Assembly (NCBI GenBank): GCA_034440615.1
Contig: JAOTOM010001524.1
Location: forward strand, 1 to 64,000
Length of the DNA stretch: 64,000 nucleotides
Origin: Ashinkailepas kermadecensis
Taxonomy: Eukaryota > Arthropoda > Thecostraca > Neolepadidae
Direction: 5' to 3'
Shown: in pieces, positions 9,785 to 37,589 of the stretch
How positions within the stretch are numbered: position 1 is the first letter of the stretch
Layout: every line of letters begins with the position of its first letter
Made by a program: the position numbers and the translations under genes
The notes under the pieces: model-generated
The model's database searches: none
What the model saw: the letters and a program-made list of their open reading frames with translations, nothing else
Told to the model about the DNA's origin: nothing

Positions 9785-11815
9785 AAGGTAAAATTTGATT
9801 TTTTTTAATACAGGGTATTTTAACATAAAAATGATGATGTGACCACTCATTTTCTCTGCAAATGATTACTTTTCAGTTGGCAAACAAATACACTATCATA
9901 ATCTTCACTGCAAATATAGCGCATCTCATAGTTATCCATGCCTGGCATGTCACAGATGTGATAAAGAAGAAATTCAACACTCCATGCACTCAATTTAATA
10001 CTCTTTGACATCGAGAACCTTATGTTTCTGCCTTCATTCAACATTTATTTCCGAGAATGAGTACCCGCAACCTGATGTTTCCGCAGCCAAGGCAGGAAGT
10101 TCCTTGCAATGCTGTATTTAATTTTTTTATCTCATATATTTCATGACATGGCCAAAAAATTTGTTTCAAACAATTCTGGTTAAACATTTCCAGCTAGGTT
10201 AGGTTGGGTTAGGTTAGATTATATTATGATATAATATATTTTGTATTATGCTACATCATCTGCCATTCTTACACTGCATATTATTACTGCATATACTGGA
10301 GAACACTGCCATGTTCTGCTTACTGTCAAGAGTTCACAAATTACATATGAATAGATAAATAATATAAAAAATAGGTACATTTTTCTTAAAAGGTTTTCTT
10401 GGATTTTTAGGATTTTTTTGCTGAATACTATGTTTATGAACGTGATTCGGAAGATGCGATCATTCGTTTTCTCCGTAAATGCTTACGTCTCGGTTAATCT
10501 TTGCGATAATATCTATAATGCGCCATATATGCCACACCACTGCTCTTTGTTGCATAATTTATCCATCCCTCACCTGGCACTTCTCAGATGTGATTAAAGG
10601 GACACTCAACACTTAATGCAGTTGATTCAACACTTTTTCATGTCGAAAATGCTTAATTTCTGCCTCTTTGCCACATAGATGACACACCACAACTCTTCAA
10701 CCACAATGCCGAAAAAACTAAACATACAGCATGGCTCAGAGAGCAGCCAGCTTCTGCTCGGTCTCGTCTTGCCTCACGACTTCCAACAAATAGTATGATA
10801 ATTCATAATTAAATACGGAAACCTAACCTAACCTAACCCAACCTAACCTAACGTAATACAATCTACTCTTATCTAAACTAATATAAACTCATATTATAAT
10901 TTAAAAACACAAGCGTAATATTTATCGTGACGTCATCTGTACACACGGCCTCAAGCCGTGCTGTGCTTAGTTTTTTCAGGCGTTCTGGTGAAGTAGTGTC
11001 GGCATGTCATCTATGTGGCAAAGAGGCGGAAATTAAGCATTTTCAACGTGAAAAAGTGTTGAATCAACTGCGTGAAGTGTTGAATGTCCCTTTAATCACG
11101 TCTGAGAAGTGCCAGGTGAGGGATGGATAAATTATGCTACAAATAACAGCGGTGTGGCATATGTGGCGCATTATAGATATTATCGCTAAGATTAACTGAG
11201 ACGCAAGCATTTACGGAGAAAACAAATGATTGCATCTTCCAAATCACGTTCATAAACATAGTATTCCTTTAAAAAAATCCCAAAATTCTGAAAACACTGT
11301 TTAAGAAAAAAATACCAAAAAATAACCCAACCTAGACTAAGGTAACATAGCATAATATATAGAATATATTGTCATAATATAATCTAACCTAACCTAACCA
11401 GAAAACCAGAATCATCAAAACAAATTTTTTGGCCATGACATCAAATATATGAAAAATAAAATATTACAGCATCACAAGGAACTTCCGGCCTTTGCTACGG
11501 ACGCGTCAGGTTGTGAGTATTCATTCTTGGAAATAAATGTTAAATTAAGGCAGAAACATAAGGTTTTCAATGTCAAAGAGTATTAAATTGAGTGCATGAA
11601 GTGTTGAATTTCTTCTGTATCACATCTGTGACACACCAGGTACGGACAATTATACGCTATGTGCTATATTTGCAGAGTGAAGATTATGATCATGTATTTG
11701 TTTGCCAACTAAAAAGTAATCATTTGCATAGAAAATGAGTGGTCACATTGTCAATTTTTACGTTAAAATACCCTGTGTTCCGAAAAATACTCCACAAAAT
11801 TCCAATTTTACCTAT
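9785..11815. repeat. 2-kb long inverted repeat (fold-back unit 1)
   Basis: Outer arms 9785-10255 and 11345-11815 are inverted copies of each other, and so are inner arms 10381-10737 and 10948-11320. Matching blocks include ttgccacatagatgacac (left inner) against its reverse complement on the right. The arms differ by scattered substitutions and small gaps. The centre carries (CCTAA)n. No transposase frame is seen, so this is either a non-autonomous fold-back element or a tandem-inverted duplication. Confidence 0.82.
10814..10856 (-). repeat. Interstitial telomere-like (CCTAA)n
   Basis: A short CCTAA array on the plus strand, i.e. TTAGG on the minus, in the loop of fold-back unit 1. Similar runs occur at 12555-12590 (unit 2) and 13790-13815. 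Confidence 0.75.
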
Positions 11816-11924
11816 AGCGACATATATGCCAAAATAACACCCAAGAATGGGCATGGAGCTGGGTAGTATAGCATAAAAAGTAACATTGTAAATAATGTTC
11901 TAAGTGAATGTTTTGCCAGTGGTT

Positions 11925-12005
11925 ATGGTATCCTCCCTTTATGGACTTAACCTTGTTGGGCCCTTGTGGCTCTTATTAAGTCTGACCACATTATGACTAT
12001 CATTT
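11925..12005 (+). mobile_element. 3' end fragment of a CR1-like LINE
   Basis: The block around ggcccttgtggctcttatta and the following attatgactatca matches the 3' end of the LINE at 48926-49729. Only the last 80 bases or so are present, as expected for extreme 5' truncation. Confidence 0.65.
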
Positions 12006-12059
12006 CAATGTTCAAAATATAGAAAGATATATAACAACCTAACTTGACCTACCCTATCC

Positions 12060-13050
12060 TTTTGGTAAATTTGTCTGTAAAGGTGTTTTGGGAATTGTTG
12101 GATTTTTTTGCAGAATGAAATGTTTATGAACGTGATTCGGAAGATGCGATCATTTGTTTTCTCCTTAAATGCTTATGTTTCGGTTAATCTTAGCGATAAT
12201 ATCTCTAATGCGCCATATATGCCACACCGCTGTTTTTTTGTTGCATAATTTATCCATCCCTCACCTGGCACTTCTCAGACGTGATTAAAGGGACATTCAA
12301 CACTTCACGCAGTTGATTCACCACTTTTTCACGTCGAAAATGCTGCATTTCTGCCTCTTTGCCACATATATAACACACCACTACTATATACTATACTACA
12401 CTTACACTATACACTATACTACACTTCCACTACTACTATTCCACTACAATGCCGAAAAAACTAAACATACAGCACGGCTAAGAGCCAGCTTCTGCTCGGT
12501 CTCGTCTTGCCTCAATTTCCAACAAATAGTAGGATAATTCATAATTAAATAGGAAAACCTAACCTAACCTAATCTAACCTAACCTAACGTAATACAGTCT
12601 ACTCTTATCTAAACTAATATAAACTCATATATTATAATTTAAAAACACAAGCGTAATATTTATCGTGACGTCATTCGTACATCACGGCCTCAAGCCGTGC
12701 TCTGCTTAGTTTTTTTTCGGCGTTCTTGTGGAATAGTGGTGGTGTGTCACCTATGTGGCAAAGAGGCGGAAATGAACCATTTTCGACGTGAAAAAGTGTT
12801 TAATCAACTGCGTGAAGTGTTGAATGTCCCTTTAATCATGTCTGAGAAGTGCCAGGTGAGGGATGGATAAATTATGCAACAAAAAACAGCGGTGTGGCAT
12901 ATATGGCGCATTATAGATATTATCGCTAAGATTAACCGAGACGTAAGCATTTACAGAGAAAATGAATGATCGCATCTTCCGAATCACGTTCATAAACATT
13001 GTATTTGGAAAACAAAAATCCAAAAATTCCCAAAACACCCTTTAAGAAAA
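12060..13050. repeat. 1-kb long inverted repeat (fold-back unit 2)
   Basis: A second copy of the inner palindrome of unit 1, with arms about 12060-12370 and 12690-13050. The left arm has a local expansion (ctatactacac repeats, 12378-12440) that the right arm lacks. A (CCTAA)n run is again in the loop. Confidence 0.8.
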
Positions 13051-16000
13051 AAATACCATCCTTTCATACTCTAACCCTAATGTCCAAAATAAATAAAAGA
13101 AATGTAACATAATCTATCTACCCTAACCTTTCATGCAAGATAAATCCTTTTTGAAAATGGAAAATTTCAAACAATTTTTTTTCTTCTCAAATTGCCAAAG
13201 AAAAAACCTGACCTAACCTAGCCTGACATGTTTTGAAGATAAAAAATGCGAAAATTTCCCCCCCCCACAAAAAAAGTAAACATGTTTCCCAACTTAAAAC
13301 GAAAACCTAAACTAGATGCACACCAGCCCCACTACCATGCTGGTGTGTTCAAAATCACAAAAGTACCTCAATGAGCATGGACAGTGCAGGTTACTACCCA
13401 CCCTCTTTATGAGCAGATTTGAATCAAGGTAACCTGAAATTAGGAAATATCACCTGACTTAACTTAGCCTATCCTAACCTAACTTAAGTTAGCTTAACTT
13501 AACCTAACCTACCATGATCTGATCCAACCTAAGCAAACCTCATCTGATCTAACCTCTGCCATTTCCCAGCATCATTTCCATACCCACTATAACACAGCTG
13601 TAATTCCAATATACAGTGTAAGTTGCATTCACCTAGCAAATCCTTCTTACTGTAGCTTGGCCCACTTGTCAGCACATGCAACTGATCACAGAAGTATGAT
13701 ATCTTATAAATAGACTGTGGAGGATACTCCCCTTCCCTGAGCTGATCTGACCAGAGGTAACACAAAATTAACCAAATTTACACTGACCTAAACTAACCTA
13801 ACCTAACCCAAACCAACCCAATGCAACCCAACTGAACCCAACAACACAAATTAACCCAACCTAGCCTTATCTAACCCTTAATCAACAAACCTAACCTAAC
13901 ATGATCTGACCTGACCAGGCCTAATTTGTTCTGACCTTACCCTGCCCTTTCCTAACTTCATTTCCATGCACACAATAACACAGCTGTACGTACTGCCCTG
14001 CATGCACCATAAGTCGTATTCACCTATAAAATCCTTCCCATAGTAGCTTGGCTGGCATGGTATCATATGCAACATGTTTATTTTTTACCCATGAAGTTGG
14101 CTCCAGCAAATCCACTGATCCATTGATGCAGTGAGCTGGCTGAGAAGGCCAAAAGTTATGTTTCGTAATGTTTCAGGGCACCCTTGATTGTAGGAAAAGT
14201 ATTTTTTTAAGGGGAAAATCTAAGGGTGTCATGGGAATCACAACAGTTGGGGCTATACATGCCTTTCACTTTTCATAAAAAAGGGCCTGCCAGGGACGCT
14301 GATGTGTGGGAATGCTGGATGAAGGACGCTGACGTGGGACGCTGACTAAGATGGAAGGACGCTGACGTGGGACGCATATCCTGTTTTACGGGTCACAGCA
14401 TTTGTCGCTCGTCGTGATGGGTGACACCTGGCATGCTGTAGGTGGCCATGGTCAATGGCGAAAATGTAGCCTGTACATGGAACTGGGTAATGCAGGCAAT
14501 GGCGTAACATCACTTTTAGCCGTTTTCTACCACCAGACCCAACCGTGAAAAAACGATGAAAACGACTGGCTTTTCTTTACTTCTTACTCCGGGTGCACGT
14601 GCCACGTGCGGCAAAATGTTTGCATTGCCTAGCTTGGAGGTTGTCTTGGATAACCTGTGGTGTCGGTTTGGTGCTGATCTGTCCATTTTCTTGCGAGCTA
14701 TGCCGGTTGAAATCGATCCAATTCAGCACACTGAAATTGGATATATTCTGATGTAAAAATATATGCTTTACATGCTAAACCAATTGACGTGAGAGCATTT
14801 CGGTGCAAAGTGTTCTCCCATCACACCAGTGTCGCTCTTGTGCAGCGATCCGATCGCACCGAAATTGTACCCAAAGGGTAGCCAACACTGTGGGCTTTCA
14901 CGTGGTGTCACACATCTCTTGTTCCATGCGATGTGAGCTGAGCCGGGCGCCAATATGTGGCGGTCAAGATTTTCTTTGGAAGAAGCCCCAGCCCCATGTT
15001 AAACAGGAGTGGAGATGTCGCGCGAATAGTGAGCGCATGGCACGCGCTACGCTTCGTACACCCCTACAAATCCATGGGGTGCACGAAATCCATGCACAAT
15101 TTCGTGCATGGAAATTGTGCATTTCCAGATTGCCCAGGTGACAGGCTATCAATCCACCAAATTTGATAGCTGTGGTACATGCTGCTCTTAGGTCGGAGGT
15201 GCCCAACTTACAGCAGATGCATGCACCTGACGGTCACACTGTACAGCGCACCCGGCCGCCGACCACAAAAGCGCGTAGTTTCCTACCCAGTGCGTGTTTC
15301 CACAGTTTCATATTCATGCGACTTGTATGTGCTGTGGCCCTGGCTAACTGATGCCGACATGACCCCAGCTGACGGTACGTGGCACGTGCCCACGTGACCC
15401 GCGCAACCCGAAACCACCACCACATCTGTCCGCCGAACCGGCCCATCACGTGAAAATTTGGCCGAAATTCGGCCGGCCGTTTTACCATCACATGCATCGA
15501 AGCGGCACATACAGGCAGGCAGGCAGACAGACAAACATATAGACAAACATTTCTGAACAAATTTGGAAAACTGACTGCCATGTATTACATGTCCGATGGA
15601 GATTTCTCGTGACATAGTCACTAAATCCTATCTACGATTTTGAACTAACCAAACCTAACCAAATATAACCCCATTGTTTGCTTCATGGTATGTGTGTGTG
15701 GTTCAGATGTGTGTAAAACTTGTCTCATAGGTACCTTAAACTGCAATGATACCAAAACGTATTGGAAATTGGATGGTAATTATTTTCAGCTTGGATGGCT
15801 GATAGTTGCACTGTAAGCATTCTTATGCTGGCCTTATCCAGATTATTGGAACTTAAGTTACCATGCTGTTGAACCAGATTATAATTATCCCTAGTATGTT
15901 CATGCTTGTTAAATGTTAATGTGCTATATATGTTGGTATTCATAAATTTTCAGGACATTGTGACTGCAAAATAGGACACATATTTATAATATTATTTAAT

Positions 16001-16059
16001 TGCACATTATTTCATACCAATTGAAGACATTCAATCAAGTTTGAATACAGCCAATCAAG
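13051..16059. other. Gene-free stretch with CCTAACC runs
   Basis: Contains a diverged tandem duplication (about 13550-13735 and 13935-14065; shared ataacacagctgta and attcacct), short ggacgctgacgtggg repeats at 14293-14372, a gcaggcaggcagacagac microsatellite at 15512-15532, and a dispersed repeat at 15640-15770. I see no exon before CDC5L. Confidence 0.5.
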
Positions 16060-30911
<14,852 letters not shown>

Positions 30912-30949
30912 CCGGTCGATGGTCATGTACGTCACGCGCTCCGGTGCGA

Positions 30950-31490
30950 CACTGCTGCTGTACCGGAAGACACGTGCTGTGTCGGGCGTCAGGAGGCGCG
31001 TGCTGCGCTGGGGTCTGGAGACACGTGCTGGACTGGGGGTCCGGAGACACGCGTGGATGGAGTGAGGGTCGGAGGTTTGGGTTCTGGATGACACGTGCTG
31101 GACTGAACGCCGGACCGGGGGTCCGGAGACACGCCGGACCGGGGCTGGATAACCGGACCGAGGTTTGAAGACACGCTGGATCGGAGGTTTGAGCCGCGGG
31201 GGTTGATACATATCGGACCGGGGGCTGGCAACGCACGCTAGACCGGAGGTTTGATGACACGCCGGACCGGGGGTTTGGTGACACGCCGGACCGGGGGTTT
31301 GGTGACACGCCGGACCGGGGGTTTGGTGACACGCCGGACCGGGGGTTTGGTGACACACGCCGGACCGGGGGTTTGGTGACACGCCGGACCGGAGGTTTGG
31401 TGACACGCCGGACCGGAGGTTTGATGACACGCCGGACCGGAGGTTTGATGACACGCCGGACCGGGGGTTTGGTGACACACGTCGCACCGG
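30950..31490 (+). repeat. 24-bp minisatellite in the CDC5L 3' flank
   Basis: From about 31240 there are about ten units of ggtttggtgacacgccggac cggg. Upstream (30960-31240) lie older, decayed versions. It starts within 50 bases of the CDC5L stop, so it probably forms part of the 3' UTR. Confidence 0.9.
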
Positions 31491-31669
31491 GGTGGGTCAG
31501 CCAGCCGTGGGCGGCGACGGTGACGAGACGAAGAGCAGCGGCCCGGCCGGCGCTGTGGTCGGCACAGACGCAGCACAGGACTGGCCGGACTGTCCGGCCA
31601 GTCGTGGTGTGTGCTGTGTGCCAACTGGTGACGGTCGGCACGGCGGCCAGCTGGTGCCGACTGTGCCGT

Positions 31670-33760
31670 CTGCCGTGGTGTGGATGTGGCCGTCTGTCGC
31701 CGCCACGTGTCTGCCACGGTGTGGATGTGGCCGTCTGTCGCCGCCACGTGTCTGCCGTGGTGTGGATGTGGCCGCCTGTCGCCGCCACGTGTCTGTCACG
31801 GTGTGGATGTGGCCGTCTGTCGCCGCCACATGTCTGTCACGGTGTGGATGTGGCCGTCTGTCGCCGCCACGTGTCTGCCGTGGTGTGGATGTGGCCGCCT
31901 GTCGCCGCCACGTGTCTGCAGTGGTGTGGATGTGGCCGCCTGTCGCCGCCACATGTCTGTCACGGTGTGGATGTGGCCGTCTGTCGCCGCCACATGTATG
32001 TCACGGTGTGGATGTGGCCGTCTGTCGCCGCCACGTGTCTGTCACGGTGTGGATGTGGCCGTCTGTCGCCGCCACATGTCTGTCACGGTGTGGATGTGGC
32101 CGTCTGTCGCCGCCACATGTCTGTCACGGTGTGGATGTGGCCGTCTGTCGCCGCCACATGTCTGTCACGGTGTGGATGTGGCCGTCTGTCGCCGCCACGT
32201 GTCTGCCGTGGTGTGGATGTGGCCGCCTGTCGCCGCCACATGTCTGTCACGGTGTGGATGTGGCCGTCTGTCGCCGCCACATGTCTGTCACGGTGTGGAT
32301 GTGGCCGTCTGTCGCCGCCACATGTCTGTCACGGTGTGGATGTGGCCGTCTGTCGCCGCCACATGTCTGTCACGGTGTGGATGTGGCCGTCTGTCGCCGC
32401 CACATGTCTGTCACGGTGTGGATGTGGCCGTCTGTCGCCGCCACGTGTCTGCCGTGGTGTGGATGTGGCCGCCTGTCGCCGCCACGTGTCTGTCACGGTG
32501 TGGATGTGGCCGTCTGTCGCCGCCACGTGTCTGCCGTGGTGTGGATGTGGCCGTCTGTCGCCGCCACGTGTCTGCCGTGGTGTGGATGTGGCCGTCTGTC
32601 GCCGCCACGTGTCTGCCGTGGTGTGGATGTGGCCGCCTGTCGCCGCCACGTGTCTGCCGTGGTGTGGATGTGGCCGTCTGTCGCCGCCACATGTCTGTCA
32701 CGGTGTGGATGTGGCCGTCTGTCGCCGCCACGTGTCTGCCGTGGTGTGGATGTGGCCGCCTGTCGCCGCCACGTGTCTGTCACGGTGTGGATGTGGCCGC
32801 CTGTCGCCGCCACGTGTCTGTCACGGTGTGGATGTGGCCGTCTGTCGCCGCCACATGTCTGTCACGGTGTGGATGTGGCCGTCTGTCGCCGCCACGTGTC
32901 TGTCACGGTGTGGATGTGGCCGTCTGTCGCCGCCACGTGTCTGCCGTGGTGGATGTGGCTGTGGCCGTCTGTCACGGTGTGGATGTGGCCGTCTGTCGCC
33001 GCCACATGTCTGTCACGGTGTGGATGTGGCCGTCTGTCGCCGCCACGTGTCTGCCGTGGTGTGGATGTGGCCGCCTGTCGCCGCCACGTGTCTGCCGTGG
33101 TGTGGATGTGGCCGCCTGTCGCCGCCACGTGTCTGTCACGGTGTGGATGTGGCCGCCTGTCGCCGCCACGTGTCTGTCACGGTGTGGATGTGGCCGCCTG
33201 TCGCCGCCACGTGTCTGTCACGGTGTGGATGTGGCCGTCTGTCGCCGCCACATGTCTGTCACGGTGTGGATGTGGCCGTCTGTCGCCGCCACATGTCTGC
33301 CGTGGTGTGGATGTGGCCGCCTGTCGCCGCCACGTGTCTGCCGTGGTGTGGATGTGGCCGCCTGTCGCCGCCACATGTCTGTCACGGTGTGGATGTGGCC
33401 GTCTGTCGCCGCCACGTGTCTGTCACGGTGTGGATGTGGCCGTCTGTCGCCGCCACGTGTCTGTCACGGTGTGGATGTGGCCGTCTGTCGCCGCCACATG
33501 TCTGTCACGGTGTGGATGTGGCCGTCTGTCGCCGCCACATGTCTGTCACGGTGTGGATGTGGCCGTCTGTCGCCGCCACGTGTCTGTCACGGTGTGGATG
33601 TGGCCGTCTGTCGCCGCCACGTGTCTGCCGTGGTGTGGATGTGGCCGGGCGGCAGCTGTCGCGTGTCCGTGACAGTGTGGATGTGGCCGCCTGTCGCCGC
33701 CACGTGTCTGTCACGGTGTGGATGTGGCCGGGCGGGAGCTGTCGCGTGTCCGTGACAGTG
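31670..33760 (+). repeat. 41-bp minisatellite, about 50 copies
   Basis: Unit: ccgtctgtcgccgccacgtg + tctgccgtggtgtggatgtg + g. Two main variants alternate irregularly: cacgtg/tgccgtgg and cacatg/tgtcacgg, plus ccgtc or ccgcc. Because 41 is not divisible by 3 and no unit has a stop in any plus frame, three overlapping open frames (827, 726, 691 codons) result. These are not genes: they predict the same peptide in all frames. At the right end units shift to gggcggcagctgtcgcgtg. Confidence 0.96.
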
Positions 33761-35670
33761 TGGACACGACTGGACGGGCGCTGTCAGGCATCGCTGTCAT
33801 CGGCGAGATATGACTGCAGCGTGAGCTGTCTGCATCTGTCATCGTCTAGGACGTGACTGGGTGGGAGCTGCTTCGTGTGTTGAGTCGTTGTCTAGATATG
33901 ACTGGGCGGGAGCTGTCGCGTGTCTGACATGGTCTAGATATGGCTGGCTGGGAGCTGGCATGTCTATCATGGTCTAGCTATGGGAGGGACAGAAGTGCTG
34001 GGAGGGTGATGTACGCCATGTTGTTTTGGTCTCTCAATTTGCAACACCAGTTGTTTGATGGGTGTTACCTATTAGCCGTGTCTGATCAGCGAAAAACCGT
34101 GCCAGAGCATCTGTGAACATGCGTGTTGACGTGCGTGCTGCTTACAAAAATAGGTACCCATTATTAGAAATGGCTGTATTTCTTTTCACCATATGGACTC
34201 TTGTTCACACCCTGCGGATTCACGTATTTTTTGCAATACACGTGAAATAATCGAATGTTGCCAATATTTGTAGTCATCAACCGTTATTGCTGGTGTTTCA
34301 CTTTATGCAGCTGTATTCTCGGCACTTACGCTGGGCGCTTGGCCATGAGCGCGGAACGGATAACAACGTGTGCTCGCTGCTTTAGACCTGCGCCTAGTCA
34401 GGCAGCACGCTTCGTTGGCAGGGCTAGGAATGCTGAAAAGACTGGGCACATGTCATTCGAAAGCGGAACGTGCGTCGATGTTGCGAGTATGCAATTTTGA
34501 TCTCAAAGTATATAGATTGTTTTTTTTCTGAAAAACTGACTTGTTAGATTTTGCCATTGTTTCAGTTGGCCGAGTCGGTTGCTTGAGCTAGGGTTATGCA
34601 GCTGTTTCGTTTGGTAGCTATCAACTTAACAAATTATAAGCAAAATATCAGTAGCCTGTACTGCTTTGGGTCTATGGTAGTGTGTGCAATGATCCATACA
34701 GCTTTAGTCCTCCGTGTATTGGCATTAAGTCTCTTTCGGCCGCATGTACGTATGAAATTGCCGGCAGTGATACGCAGCCTGGTAATTCCCAGCCCGGGAC
34801 TTCGGCTTAGGAGACGCGACTTCACTGAGATACCGGACGTGTGTTAAAACTAGAGTTACTTTGTATTATGCATGAGTAGTCCTCCATGCGGTCCCTGAAA
34901 ATCAAGAGTAGTCGAAGAGCGCTGCAATTTATATATTTTGCACTTTGCACCTAATTTGTGCTATCTGGTCATTGCCCGGGCCATCGTAAAATATGGCAGG
35001 GGTTTCGCTGCCGGAGCGTGCACTGACCAATGAACTGTGGCCGGTACGACCTCAGTCTGTGGGGGGGGGATGCACCAGTAATATGCGGAGAGGCAATTGG
35101 GCACTGCCTTTGGCGTTTGGTCGGTGTGCACTCTCCGGCATTACGACACTTCTCATTGTACTCTTATTATTTTACATTTTGCTTTTGTCATTTAATGTCA
35201 TTTCATGACATTTTACAGAATCGCGGGCAATGGCTAGATACCATGAACTAGGTGCAAACAAAATGCAAAATTCACACATTTCGCCTTCCAGTGACTGACG
35301 CTCTGGTGGGCATCCAGATGATGGGGGAGCTAAGCTGATGTACACAATGCAAATTAGCTCAGAGTTGTATCATAAATCGGATGTTTGATCTAGCATCATT
35401 TCCGTGCAAAAAGGCCCTGGTGGCGAGTTCTTAGTCGGCTTGTTGTTACGGCGATCTCATGCGCGTATGTAACCGAAAGTGAGACGCCACACATGGAATG
35501 CATAGATTCAATTGAATACAGTGCAGTGGAAGGCCAGGATTTCATGTATGACTGCACCTACTGTGGGAGGTCCAAAGCCGGGCAATCTGCTAGATATTGC
35601 TGCCTATAATTTGCGAGGATATTGATAAAATAAGACAGCTTCGTAACTGCAGCTCAAGTAGTCGACCCTC
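33761..35670. other. No gene seen
   Basis: It starts with decayed minisatellite remnants (ctgggcgggagctgtcgcgt, to about 33950). The rest is mixed single-copy-looking sequence with short frames and no domain. Confidence 0.5.
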
Positions 35671-36123
35671 TCAACTGGAGCAATTGTGCAATGGAACAAA
35701 AATGATTTTTTTCACAGAAGTTATCGATATATTTCGATTTAGAAGTGTTTTTAGTCTCAACATCACTTCAATATTTCTGCTTGCAATTGATGCAACATAG
35801 TATACTTTTTCAAGGAAAAATGTGCCGATGAATGTACGGAAGTATTTAGCAGCCTCCACAAATTTCACGCCATTTGCATTAAGTTCAGGGTTCAATGAAA
35901 ATTTACAAGAACTCTTTTTGTAAAGATTGTAGAGTTGTGTTCATGTTTTAAAATTGCTTGCTCGCTCCCAGCCAATTTGAAATGCGTTCAAGTGAAGCGT
36001 TAGTGATACTTAGGAGTTGTTCAGGACGATCTGATTCATAGAAAATGGCCGTGTCATCGGCGACAAAAACCGCACTCTCTGAGGTTATAAGGGGTTATAA
36101 ACCATACTCTTGACTCGCTTAGG

Positions 36124-36176
<53 letters not shown>

Positions 36177-36965
36177 CACGTATGTATGTATGTATGTATA
36201 CAGAACAAGGAGCCCCGTAATTGAGCTTAAGGAACACCCAGTGATCAGTTTAAAGTGAGAAAAACTGTGACCTTTTGTACACTTGTGTCTATCGGACAGT
36301 TAGAACTGAAACATTGTGCAAGCAATCCGATTAATTATATACCTATTTAGCTTTTGCAACAATATAGCATTGTTAACTGCATCAACATCAACATGTATCA
36401 ATAAGACTGGTTTGTTTATTTCAGTTTTAGGGCGCATCGACAAGGTTTTGTCATTTAGCACCCATATATCAATAGGAAGTGAGAGGTACATAGATGACAA
36501 GCTCCCTCTGAAACTAAATTGAAAGCTATTGATTGTTGTTTTGAGCTACGTGTTTGATAAATTTACCATGTATAGCCAAGTTTAGTAAAACTATATTAAG
36601 GATCTTGAAAATCATTGAATGCTAAATGTAGATATCGAAGAATGCTGGGCTTGTAGATACTGCATTTGCTCTTGTTGCCTGCTTAATTGTCACCTTTTTT
36701 AAGTTCATTTGTGAAGGGACCTTCAACCAAGCATAAATTCAACCCATTTCATTTTTGGACGCATGCATGTATAAGTCAATTTGGAACCTTGGAATTGATG
36801 TTATCGCTTCCAGCACTTGCATTATTTATGGAATTAATTACTCCTGCAACTTCATTATTGGTGGTAGAAAAGTATGACGAGTTTAACGTGGTATTTCAGG
36901 TGCATGTTGAAGTGGACCATGGGTTGATGCAGATATGTGGTGTTGCAGATTCCTACCGATCTTAA
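35671..36965 (-). pseudogene. LINE reverse-transcriptase remnant
   Basis: Read on the minus strand, non-LTR RT blocks appear in the right order: an INSINNASAGSDNI-like block then NELKKVTIKQ near 36.75-36.9 kb, DAVNNAILLQKLNRY near 36.37 kb, and the catalytic box VADDTAIFYES near 36.05 kb, followed by LERISNWLGASKQF and LNANGVKFVEAAKYF near 35.85 kb. Stops, shifts and a (TA)n(TG)n microsatellite at 36127-36175 break it. Jockey/CR1-like by these motifs; I cannot fix the clade. Confidence 0.75.
36127..36200. repeat. (TA)n(TG)n(TATG)n microsatellite
   Basis: About 14 TA, then nine TG, then a few GTAT units. It interrupts the LINE remnant. Confidence 0.95.
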
Positions 36966-37589
36966 TAAAGAAATCATTGCGAGCCTCAGCTTCCACATCA
37001 TCATGCATCAGTTAAGTCAGTGTTCGTTACACATTTTAGGTAAACTGGAGGATTTGTTTGGATTACCAATTTAATTATCAGTTGCTAGCATTTCCTAACA
37101 TCCTTTGTATTTGCATATAACCCGTTATGAACATATACATTCTTTGACCGTCTGATGATACTATACATCATATTTGCATACTGCTTAAAATTATTTGTTA
37201 TTCAGAGTGGGATATCTGGTTTAGCACATCAATAACTCCTTGGTATGTATGGAATTCAGAATTACAAATGTGATCTAAGGCCTTGATGACTCATGTCTCC
37301 TATCGGTTGGAGCTCAAAATGATTCCGACTCGGAGACGGCCCGGGCGGCCTGGACGCTGCGACTTCCCGGGTTGGACGGCGGCTATTACAATACCAGATT
37401 CCGCCGAACGAAATTGTCAACACAGGGGCAATGGGTTATACTTTTACCAGCTGATTAGGCTTCTTAATTTTTACTTACTGATGTCAGTGCACAGCTTATT
37501 TGACATATGGCTTCTCTCGTCAATTTATATTTGATATTTTCATCGATCAATTCGTGCTCGCCTTAAACAAGCTCTAGTATTGGTATGCT
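36966..37589. other. No gene seen
   Basis: AT-rich non-coding sequence with a short GC-rich patch (37325-37400). No motif supported. Confidence 0.45.

Noticed and set aside
31373..33856. Three overlapping plus-strand frames of 691-827 codons and many minus-strand frames
   Set aside because: All arise from the stop-free 41-bp minisatellite; each frame encodes the same shifted peptide repeat. No start context, splice signals or domain.
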